The notes under the pieces are model-generated. The model had not been told where the DNA came from. It saw only the letters and a list, made by a program, of their open reading frames with translations, and ran no database searches. From a virus: a stretch of 24,616 bases of DNA. The first letter of the stretch is position 1, and each line of letters opens with the position of its first letter. Both the position numbers and the translations under genes were made by a program. Shown piece by piece: positions 1-7,019 of the stretch. The DNA lies in IMG/VR virus record IMGVR_UViG_3300010885_068468, positions 1-24,616 of that record. The stretch is one strand, 5' to 3'.

Positions 1-1
1 A

Positions 2-919
2 AAATTACAATCTGCAGCATTTACTTCTATCAAGGCAACAGGAAATTTAGATGTTGATGCAGCAGAAGTATTGATGAAAGCAGGAACATCTGTTGCAGCA
101 GAAAGTCCTAGTAGTTTTCATATTGTAGATAGTGATCTGCGTGGTTCTGTTTCTTTGCCAGCAACAAATGCAAATATATTATTAAAAGATTCTTCTGGAA
201 AGATTGTGAGACAGGAACATGTATTAAATGATATTTCGGAATTGCCTCCGATACCTACCAGATTCGATGGTATGTCAAGATTATATGATTCTCCTGATGA
301 CGGAGACACTTCCGATTTCATAAAAGAATATGAAAATAAAACTGGAGAATCTATCAATACTAATGCTCCCTCTTCTTCTGCAGAAACGATAGAATTCAAT
401 AAAGATCATATTAATTCTATACTTGATGCAGACTACTCTTTATTTGTCAATCAGGCAAATATTGCAACCGGAATAAATATTAGCGAAAACTATTCTATTC
501 GTCAATATATGGCAGCATCTGATAATATAACAAAAATAAGATCGCAACACGGATTTTCAGAAGGAGAAATTGTACAAAATCTACAATATCTTTCTATGAA
601 TATCACAGAAAAAACAAAGGAATTATATCCTGAAATGATAATATCTTCTGGGTATAGATATCAAAAATCTGGCAGTCAACACGAAAAAGGTCAGGCAATA
701 GACATGCAATTTAGAGGAACAAATAAAACTAAATATTATGATATTGCAGTTGCCCTGTCCAAAGTGCTACCATATGACCAATTGATACTAGAATACAAGG
801 ACACAGGAACACAAAATCCATGGATTCATGTGTCATACAACAAGAATGGAAACCGTGGAGAGGTATATACATACTTCAACCATTCAAAAGTATCTTCAGG
901 ACTAAAAAAATTGGCATAG
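2..919 (+). CDS. M15-type zinc peptidase domain protein, probable C-terminal part of baseplate hub/tail lysin (5' partial)
   Basis: The frame is open to the left edge, so the gene starts outside the window. The first in-window starts (TTG 71, ATG 74) have no convincing ribosome site and the frame before them reads as normal protein. The C-terminal ~100 residues match the peptidase M15/D-Ala-D-Ala carboxypeptidase-like fold: SSGYR, then SQHEKGQAID, then WIHVSY. The expected zinc ligands are His (codon 680), Asp (701, H-x6-D spacing) and His (827). Enzymes of this fold cut peptide bonds in peptidoglycan. The preceding ~180 residues are polar and unrecognised. Its place before gp25/gp6 fits the hub gene gp5, which in T4 carries a lysozyme domain. 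The gp5 identity is inferred from context; the peptidase domain is read from motifs. A free-standing virion peptidase is the alternative. Confidence 0.8.
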   Translation, partial: KLQSAAFTSIKATGNLDVDAAEVLMKAGTSVAAESPSSFHIVDSDLRGSVSLPATNANILLKDSSGKIVRQEHVLNDISELPPIPTRFDGMSRLYDSPDDGDTSDFIKEYENKTGESINTNAPSSSAETIEFNKDHINSILDADYSLFVNQANIATGINISENYSIRQYMAASDNITKIRSQHGFSEGEIVQNLQYLSMNITEKTKELYPEMIISSGYRYQKSGSQHEKGQAIDMQFRGTNKTKYYDIAVALSKVLPYDQLILEYKDTGTQNPWIHVSYNKNGNRGEVYTYFNHSKVSSGLKKLA

Positions 920-948
920 TGCCACGAAAAACAATTATGAAGCACATA

Positions 949-985
949 TATTGCAGTAGAGTTAAAACGTGCCTCTACTGCAATA
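949..985. terminator. 13-bp perfect hairpin between convergent genes, probable bidirectional terminator
   Basis: Arms 949-961 (TATTGCAGTAGAG) and 973-985 (CTCTACTGCAATA) pair perfectly around an 11-nt loop. The hairpin lies 29 bp after the stop of the peptidase gene and about 10 bp after the stop of the minus-strand gene, so it could end both transcripts. Neither side has a strong T-run, so it could instead act as an RNA-stability hairpin. Confidence 0.65.
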
Positions 986-995
986 ATATTGGTAT

Positions 996-1589
996 TTAAA
1001 TTAGATGCATACTTGCAGATTTACATTTCGCAATATCTGCTTGACCTTCCATGAATCCAGCAGAAAGTATTTTAGTGATATTTGCTTGATTTAATATACC
1101 AGATGCAGAAGTTAATGCATCCGTTGCTTGAGCAACTGCGGCATCTGCAAGAGCACCAGGAGCATTTTTTGCATTGGTGACTGCAGTTTCTAATGAAGTT
1201 GTTGCAGAAGATACTAATGCTGTTGCAGAATCTACTGCAGCAGTTGCTTCTGCTATCATTGCTGCTGCTGCAGCATCTAATTCTGCTGCCATGGTATCGA
1301 TCATTGCTGCAGCAAGCTTCATTGCTATTTTTTTCATTGATGCCGCATCAAATGCTGGAATTAAATTTTGTAACATTTTCAATAATTCTGCACCTGTTGG
1401 TAATCCATTATATATTCCTTTTAATGAGGTCGCAATAGTACCTGTTGGATCAGCAAATGCAGAACCACTTAAACTCAGAACTAATGCAGACATTCCTGCA
1501 TATTGATTAGTAAGAGATTCTTCTGCTGCATTGAGTCTCGCTGCCAAACCTTGTATTTGTTTGTTGCATTCTTGATTACAATTTGCCAT
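996..1589 (-). CDS. Alanine-rich helical/coiled-coil protein, unknown function
   Basis: This 197-residue protein is not recognised. It is very rich in Ala, Thr, Ser and Met. Residues ~85-165 read as a long amphipathic helix or coiled coil with repeated Ala blocks. The only cysteines are C4 and C8 near the start and C189 near the end, so terminal disulfides or metal binding are possible. There is no clear signal peptide or charged catalytic motif. The ATG at 1589 is preceded on its strand by AGGA (1600-1603) at good spacing and by a late-type octamer (1624-1631). It is the only minus-strand gene in the left part of the window and sits between the tail-lysin gene and gp25. Late expression and this position suggest a virion component or assembly factor, which is inference. 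Plus-strand frames across it are compositional shadows. Confidence 0.8.
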   Translation of the reverse strand: MANCNQECNKQIQGLAARLNAAEESLTNQYAGMSALVLSLSGSAFADPTGTIATSLKGIYNGLPTGAELLKMLQNLIPAFDAASMKKIAMKLAAAMIDTMAAELDAAAAAMIAEATAAVDSATALVSSATTSLETAVTNAKNAPGALADAAVAQATDALTSASGILNQANITKILSAGFMEGQADIAKCKSASMHLI

Positions 1590-1623
1590 TATTCGCTTTT
1601 CCTATCTCGTATATTAAATATAT

Positions 1624-1631
1624 TATTTATT
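1624..1631 (-). promoter_or_regulatory. T4-type late promoter octamer AATAAATA
   Basis: On the minus strand this reads AATAAATA, one base from the T4 late consensus TATAAATA. It lies 34 bp upstream of the alanine-rich gene's ATG, giving a predicted leader of roughly 30 nt. It stands back to back with the plus-strand octamer at 1634-1641. Confidence 0.5.
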
Positions 1632-1633
1632 AT

Positions 1634-1641
1634 GATAAATA
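1634..1641 (+). promoter_or_regulatory. T4-type late promoter octamer GATAAATA
   Basis: GATAAATA sits 27 bp before the gp25 ATG, with the ribosome site GGAG (1657-1660) between them. It differs from TATAAATA only at the first base. It is the likely start of the main baseplate operon. Confidence 0.5.
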
Positions 1642-1668
1642 TTGGATATATAAGCTGGAGCTATCAAA

Positions 1669-2082
1669 ATGAGTTTAGTAACGAATACAATAACAATAGA
1701 ACAAAAAAAATATACTGATATTGATATGAATTTTACTATGAACATAGGAAATAATGACATATACAAAAAAAATGATGAAGAGGCAATAAAACAGTCAATA
1801 AAAAATCTTATAATGCTCAAACCTTTCGATAGACCTTTCAATCCTATGTTGAGCAGTCAGGTGAGCGAACTTTTGTTTGAGTTGTGGACACCTCTTACAA
1901 AGATATCTATGAAGCGTGTAATAAATGATGTATTGGAGGCATATGAGCCTCGGATTAAAGTAGAAAATATAGATATAAGTGACCAGAGCGACAGAAATCA
2001 AATAGATGTTACGTTATATTTTACAATAGTAAATACTTCAAAAAAAGTACAATATTCTATATTATTATCTAGAATAAGATAA
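1669..2082 (+). CDS. 25: Baseplate wedge subunit gp25
   Basis: This 137-residue protein is the usual size for gp25 (132 in T4). Family features are in order: an N-terminal YTDIDMNF strand, a central DEEAIKQSIKNLIML helix, then RPFNP, a LFELW segment and the conserved EPRI motif near residue 93. The C-terminus carries beta strands (IDVTLYFTIV). gp25 belongs to the GPW/gp25 family. In the baseplate it forms the wedge core with gp6 and gp53 and touches the sheath-initiating end of the tail. GGAG ends 8 nt before the ATG, and a late-type octamer lies just upstream. The stop codon overlaps the next octamer, ahead of gp6. Confidence 0.93.
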   Translation: MSLVTNTITIEQKKYTDIDMNFTMNIGNNDIYKKNDEEAIKQSIKNLIMLKPFDRPFNPMLSSQVSELLFELWTPLTKISMKRVINDVLEAYEPRIKVENIDISDQSDRNQIDVTLYFTIVNTSKKVQYSILLSRIR

Positions 2083-2088
2083 TAAATA
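2081..2088 (+). promoter_or_regulatory. Late promoter octamer AATAAATA at the gp25 stop
   Basis: AATAAATA starts inside the gp25 stop codon (TAA 2080-2082) and lies 39 bp before the gp6 ATG. It would give gp6 and the downstream wedge genes their own late transcript. The position is good, but chance matches are common in DNA this AT-rich. Confidence 0.4.
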
Positions 2089-2127
2089 TTATCATAATAT
2101 AAAAAATACGAAGGGCATTGGACAGAG

Positions 2128-3972
2128 ATGGCAACAAACAATAATAGATTACGGGTATCAGAATTAGATTTTGAAGAAATCAAATCTAATTTAAAAGATT
2201 TTCTTAGGGGACAAGATACATTTAGTGATTATGATTATGAGGGTTCTGGTCTTTCTGTCTTAATAGATGTGCTTGCATATAATACACATTATAATGCAGT
2301 TCTTGCGAATATGCAAATAAATGAAAAATTTATTGATTCTGCTGTTGCAAGAAGTTCGGTAGTATCTATTGCAAAACATTATGATTATTATCCTTCTTCA
2401 TATTCTTCTTCTACTGCAAGAGTAAATATTACAGTAAATACTGCAGATTATCCTAATATTATTGTACTTCCAAAGAATACAGTATTTTCTGCTGTTCTCA
2501 ATGGAAAAACATATTCATTCGTAACAAATGATACATATACCACAAGTATAGTGGCTGGAGTATATAAATTTTTAGATATTCCTTTATATGAAGGAAAATT
2601 AAAAACATCATCATTTGTTGTAGATACCAGAATTGCTGCACAAAAATATGTTATACCAGAATACAATGTAGATATTTCTAAATTAAAAGTATACGTAAAA
2701 CCTTCGATCACTTCTTCTGTTATTGAACCTTATTATGAAAGTAAAGACATTTCAAATATAAATGGAGAAAGCAATACATTTTTTATTCAGGGGTCATTAG
2801 ACAACAAATATGAAATATATTTTGGAGATGGAATATTAGGGAAAGCTTTGAGTGATGGAAATGTAATAATATTAGAATATATTGTTTGTAGTGGAGACAC
2901 AATAAATGGTTCTTCTATATTTACTGCCGATAGTACAATATCCGGATATAAAAATGTTGCAATACAGACAATTTCTCCTTCTTCTGGAGGAAGAAATTTT
3001 GAAGATATTGACAGTATACGTACCAATGCACTAAAATCGTATACTACACAAAACCGTATGGTAACGACAGAAGACTATAGGACATTGATACCTACGATAT
3101 ATCCAAATATAAAATCTTTGAATATATGGGGAGGAGACGAAAATGTTCCTCCGGACTATGGAAGTGTATATATTTCTATTGAGCCAAATAATATTGGTAC
3201 ATTGTCTGATATAGAAAAACAGAATGTAATAAACCTTGTGAAAAATAAAAACATTCTAGGCATAAGACCAAAAATAATAGATCCTACATATATTTACATA
3301 GATATTAATTCTACTGTATATTTTGATCCAAATAGATCTAAATATAATGCGAACGAATTGAGTACATTAGTAAAAAATACTATTATATTATATAATAATA
3401 TTGAATTAATGAAATTTAATGGAATATTCAGATACAGTAAATTGTCTGCTTCTATTGATAACATTGATTCTGGTATATTGAGTAATATAACTACATTTAA
3501 ATTACATCAATATCTTGTTCCGGTATACGGAAAAGAATTGAAATATATTGTACAATTCAATAATCCCATATATCAGAATACATTTAAGACAGCAGAGAAT
3601 GCAGTATCTTCTTCTGGATTTAGAATATTTGATGATCCAAGAATATATTATTTAGAAGATGATGGTGATCAATATATTAAAATGTATTATTTTTCTGATA
3701 TCACAAAATTATATGTGAATAATGCAGGAACAATTGATTATTTGACTGGTATCATCACATTGACATTGAATATTGCATCATTTTTACCAGAGAATGTGGG
3801 AGACACAGGAATTAAAATTTCTATTGAATCGCAATCATTTGATGTTGTTCCTGTAAGAAACAATATATTGGTAATAAAAGATTCGAATATTGTTGCAAAT
3901 GCAATTGCAGACGAAATTGTTGGTGGCTACAATGTTACCGGAACACAAAGAGTATTTACTACGAGCAGATAA
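2128..3972 (+). CDS. 6: Baseplate wedge subunit gp6
   Basis: The protein has 614 residues (T4 gp6 660). Its N-terminus is the gp6 signature of T4-like phages: SELDFEEIKSNLKDFL, then DYDYEGSGLSVLIDVLAYNT, HYNAVLANMQINEKFIDSA and SVVSIAKHYDY, all within the first ~90 residues. The middle (IYFGDGILGKAL, SSGGRNFEDIDSIRTNA, VTTEDYRTL) matches the baseplate J-like part of the family. gp6 forms the inner ring that ties the six wedges together and changes shape when the sheath contracts. The last ~100 residues are beta-rich and less recognisable. The ATG follows a purine-rich GGACAGAG site. The stop overlaps the next start (TAATG), implying translational coupling and matched amounts with the gp7-like protein. 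Confidence 0.95.
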   Translation: MATNNNRLRVSELDFEEIKSNLKDFLRGQDTFSDYDYEGSGLSVLIDVLAYNTHYNAVLANMQINEKFIDSAVARSSVVSIAKHYDYYPSSYSSSTARVNITVNTADYPNIIVLPKNTVFSAVLNGKTYSFVTNDTYTTSIVAGVYKFLDIPLYEGKLKTSSFVVDTRIAAQKYVIPEYNVDISKLKVYVKPSITSSVIEPYYESKDISNINGESNTFFIQGSLDNKYEIYFGDGILGKALSDGNVIILEYIVCSGDTINGSSIFTADSTISGYKNVAIQTISPSSGGRNFEDIDSIRTNALKSYTTQNRMVTTEDYRTLIPTIYPNIKSLNIWGGDENVPPDYGSVYISIEPNNIGTLSDIEKQNVINLVKNKNILGIRPKIIDPTYIYIDINSTVYFDPNRSKYNANELSTLVKNTIILYNNIELMKFNGIFRYSKLSASIDNIDSGILSNITTFKLHQYLVPVYGKELKYIVQFNNPIYQNTFKTAENAVSSSGFRIFDDPRIYYLEDDGDQYIKMYYFSDITKLYVNNAGTIDYLTGIITLTLNIASFLPENVGDTGIKISIESQSFDVVPVRNNILVIKDSNIVANAIADEIVGGYNVTGTQRVFTTSR

Positions 3973-6278
3973 TGGCAAATTATAATAAAATTCAGAGCCA
4001 GATTCCGGATAATCTTATTTCTGATTATCCTATATTGGTAGAATTTATTTCTGCCTATTATGAATTTTTAGATATTCAAATTGCAAATATAAAAAATAAT
4101 GATGCATATTATGATATTGATAATTCTATAGAAAGTTTTAAACAATATTTTTATAATGAATTATTATTGGACATACCAAAAAATGTTTTGGTAGACAAGA
4201 CATTACTTGCGAAACACATAAAGGAATTATATGTTTCAAAAGGAAATGAAAATTCTTTTAGATTATTATTTAGAATTCTATTCAATAAAGAAATAGAAAT
4301 CCATCTTCCAGAAGAAGAAATTTTCAAATTGTCAAGTGGAAGATGGATACAGAATTTTTCTTTTATGGTAGAAATAAATTCTTCTGTTCCTTTTTCTGTT
4401 ATAGAAAAATCTATTAACAATAAGATTACAGTAGAACTTTCTGGAAAATTACTTCCTGTTAGAGTAGTATCAATTGCACAATTGGTCAGCAGAACATCAG
4501 GGTATAATTTATATGAATTCTTTATAATAAAGGATTTTGAGGACGATATTTCTTCTGCTACCAATATATCATTCAATAAAATATCTGCATTAAATATAAT
4601 TTCGGGTGGAAATAATTATAAAAATCCTGTAACTATAAGTTTTAGTTCTATTGATGGCGGAAATGCTACTGCCTCGGCAACAGTAAAAAATGGAAAAATA
4701 TATTCTGTAGAACTTATACATTCCGGATACGGATACATATTTCCTCCTTCAGTAAATATTCAGGGCACCACTGGAAGTGGTGCCTATATTAATGCAGAAA
4801 TTAATAATATATTTGTGGGAAAATTGATATCTTCTATAGGTATTCCTACTATAGTACAATCTACTGATGCATTCGTAGAGGGAGCCATATTAAATGTAGG
4901 ATATTCGAATGAAATATTTTTTGAAAAAAATATATTAGATCCTAATAGTAATATCAATACTCCAAATTCATATAATGCAATTGCAAACTCAAATACATAT
5001 ACAGTAGGACCTGTCACAATAAAAGATGGTACAATATTAACTGTACCTACAGGATCTTCATTTGTTGTATATACTGCACAAGAAAATTCTACACAAAATA
5101 ATGTAATTAGTAAAAAAATAACTACAAACAAATATAATTCTGGTCTAACAATACAAAATAAATATACGCTTTTCAAAAGTCGTACAATAGACCAAAATAC
5201 AGATTCTATTGAAAAAGTTACTATAGGCAATGGAACTATATTAACAATTGCAGATGGCGTAAAGTGGACAATATATACTAATAAAGAACAACAAACAAAT
5301 TCAATAAAACAATATTTTGACGATCAAAATATTATTAGTCAGGCACTAATAAAAATAAAAAGAAATGATACCAAAAAGAATACAAAAAATATTTCTTTAG
5401 TAGATTTTGGTGGATATTATCCTGCAGAATTAAATTATGTTATTCCAGAAGATGCTTCTGTTGCAAGAGCAACAGCGATAATTTACAATGGCAGTATCGA
5501 ATATATTGCATTGGACTATGGCGGATATGGATATAGACAAGTTCCTGAAGTATATATACAAGGAAATGCAAAATTTAGTGCAGTTATTAGTAATGGATCT
5601 ATTACAGGATTTATTAAAATAAATGGTGGGTCTGGATATACTACTCCTCCAGCAATATATTTTTCTAAAAATTCTCTTGTATTAAATTTTAAATCTTCTA
5701 TTCTGAGACAATACGAAGGATATTATGATGAGACATATGGAATGTTGTCTTCTAATATGCACATATACGATGGAAAATATTATCAAAATTTTTCTTATGA
5801 AATTGCAATAAATGAACTGTTCGATAGTTATAAAAATATAGTAAAAAAATTGATACATCCTTCAGGATATGGGATGTTTGCGTCATATGACCAACAATCC
5901 AACATATATTTTCCTATTACAATAGAAAAGGTATTATCAGAAAAGCGTGTAGTAATATCAGACAAAACAAAAAATACACAAATATATTATAGCACTATTA
6001 CAAAAGTTCCAACTGCAGAAATTGCAAATACTATAGAGAAGATAGCAAAAACAATTAACACTAAAAAAAGTGATAATATATATATTTCAGATATATTTAA
6101 TGTTAATATTGCAGAAAATATAAAAGAAATTATTTCAACTTCCGAAACAATATCGTTCGAAGTAACTAAATATTTTTCTGATACATCAATTACTACATTT
6201 GTTAATGTTGATGGGTATTATAATTATAATTATACTGCACTAAACTATACAGAAACTGCAGATTGTAGTTTTACATGA
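3972..6278 (+). CDS. 7: Baseplate wedge gp7-like protein with internal SGYG beta-repeat insertions
   Basis: The 768-residue product resembles only the C-terminal part of T4 gp7 (1032 residues). Residues ~17-35 (YPILVEFISAYYEFLD) and ~86-114 (YVSKGNENSFRLLFRILFN, then KEIEI) match the gp7 segment with STKGIEASYKFLFKVLYNEE. Residues ~625-640 (KKLIHPSGYGMFA) match gp7's RFVHPVGFGF. Between them lie beta-repeats with GGNNYKNP, HSGYGYIFPP, DYGGYGYRQVP and GGSGYTTPP, plus two related segments with DGTILTVPTG and NGTILTIADG. The last ~100 residues form an unrecognised helical-then-aromatic tail. gp7 starts wedge assembly by binding gp10, gp8 and gp6. The position right after gp6, with a TAATG overlap, supports the role. 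The large N-terminal part of T4 gp7 is absent. The gp7 call rests on motifs plus gene order. Confidence 0.8.
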   Translation: MANYNKIQSQIPDNLISDYPILVEFISAYYEFLDIQIANIKNNDAYYDIDNSIESFKQYFYNELLLDIPKNVLVDKTLLAKHIKELYVSKGNENSFRLLFRILFNKEIEIHLPEEEIFKLSSGRWIQNFSFMVEINSSVPFSVIEKSINNKITVELSGKLLPVRVVSIAQLVSRTSGYNLYEFFIIKDFEDDISSATNISFNKISALNIISGGNNYKNPVTISFSSIDGGNATASATVKNGKIYSVELIHSGYGYIFPPSVNIQGTTGSGAYINAEINNIFVGKLISSIGIPTIVQSTDAFVEGAILNVGYSNEIFFEKNILDPNSNINTPNSYNAIANSNTYTVGPVTIKDGTILTVPTGSSFVVYTAQENSTQNNVISKKITTNKYNSGLTIQNKYTLFKSRTIDQNTDSIEKVTIGNGTILTIADGVKWTIYTNKEQQTNSIKQYFDDQNIISQALIKIKRNDTKKNTKNISLVDFGGYYPAELNYVIPEDASVARATAIIYNGSIEYIALDYGGYGYRQVPEVYIQGNAKFSAVISNGSITGFIKINGGSGYTTPPAIYFSKNSLVLNFKSSILRQYEGYYDETYGMLSSNMHIYDGKYYQNFSYEIAINELFDSYKNIVKKLIHPSGYGMFASYDQQSNIYFPITIEKVLSEKRVVISDKTKNTQIYYSTITKVPTAEIANTIEKIAKTINTKKSDNIYISDIFNVNIAENIKEIISTSETISFEVTKYFSDTSITTFVNVDGYYNYNYTALNYTETADCSFT
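4590..5690 (+). repeat. SGYG-type beta-repeat segment inside the gp7-like gene
   Basis: Protein-level repeats of the form G-x-G-Y-x2-P-P-x-(I/V)-x-(I/F), followed by an Ala/Ser run and a K/N-G-x-I step, occur near 4595-4800 and 5400-5690. The same unit is repeated many times in the gp8-like gene. DNA copies are diverged, so this is an old protein repeat and not a recent tandem duplication. Confidence 0.65.
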
Positions 6279-6292
6279 ACGTAAATAAATTA

Positions 6293-6300
6293 AATAAATA
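6293..6300 (+). promoter_or_regulatory. Late promoter octamer AATAAATA before the inserted fibre-like gene
   Basis: AATAAATA lies in the 60-bp gap after the gp7-like gene, 38 bp before the next ATG, with AGGA (6330-6333) between. This is one of the few real gaps in the operon, consistent with a separate late start. Confidence 0.45.
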
Positions 6301-6338
6301 GTAAATATAATAAACATTTTAATGAAAATAGGAATAAT

Positions 6339-6998
6339 ATGAAAGATTCAGTTAGAGCAATTGGCGAATTAAATATTGTAAAATATGACCAATTTGGAAA
6401 TATAGTTGAAGATATAACTGTACCTAATATGGTAGTGACTACAGGTTTAAATCTTATCGCAACTAAATTACATGATGCATCAAATGCTACTCAAATTGGG
6501 TGGATGGAAATTGGTTCTGATACAACAATACCAGTTCTAGGCAATACTGTACTGACTTCCCCACTGACTAAAGTTACTACAACATCTTCTAGTGGTAATG
6601 TATCGAGTATTGTTGTAGTCAATGCTACGGGACTTGTAGCAGGACAAACAGTTTCTGGCACAGGGATTGTAAGTGGCACTAGAATTGATGCCTCATATGT
6701 TTCTGGTACTACAATACCACTTACTTCTGCAACATCAACTCTTTCTGTTAATGCTACAATAACATTTAATCTTTCAAGAGTTGCTTTGACTACTACAGGT
6801 GGGGTAATAACTGCAGGAACATCTGCTACAATATATACTGCCACATATGCTGCAGGTGTTGCAATTGGAGCATGGACTGAAGCAGGATTGTTCACTGCAG
6901 CATCTGCAGGAACTATGTTAAGTAGAACAACATTTCCTGTAATAAATAAAGGTCTTTTGGACAGTATTACTGTTTCTTGGACATTAACAATTTCTTAA
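6339..6998 (+). CDS. Fibre-like virion structural protein inserted between gp7- and gp8-like genes
   Basis: This 219-residue beta-rich protein starts with a charged segment (GELNIVKYDQFGNIVEDI). VVTTGLNLIATKL and MEIGSDTT follow, a beginning recurrent in phage tail-fibre and virion proteins. The C-terminus (WTEAGLF, then TMLSRTTFPVINKGLLDSIT) fits the same class and suggests one compact beta domain. Residues ~85-140 are an inserted GQTVSGTGIVSGTRI unit of the kind repeated four times in the next gene. Without it the core would be about 150 residues. A late-type octamer and AGGA precede the ATG. It probably decorates the baseplate or a short fibre; the exact role is not known. T4 has no gene at this place between 7 and 8. 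Confidence 0.7.
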   Translation: MKDSVRAIGELNIVKYDQFGNIVEDITVPNMVVTTGLNLIATKLHDASNATQIGWMEIGSDTTIPVLGNTVLTSPLTKVTTTSSSGNVSSIVVVNATGLVAGQTVSGTGIVSGTRIDASYVSGTTIPLTSATSTLSVNATITFNLSRVALTTTGGVITAGTSATIYTATYAAGVAIGAWTEAGLFTAASAGTMLSRTTFPVINKGLLDSITVSWTLTIS

Positions 6999-7019
6999 AT
7001 ATAAAGTAGATATAATAAA

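Noticed and set aside
1174-1506. Plus-strand Ala-rich open frame
   Set aside because: It is the antisense of the alanine-rich minus-strand gene, whose start has a good ribosome site and promoter.
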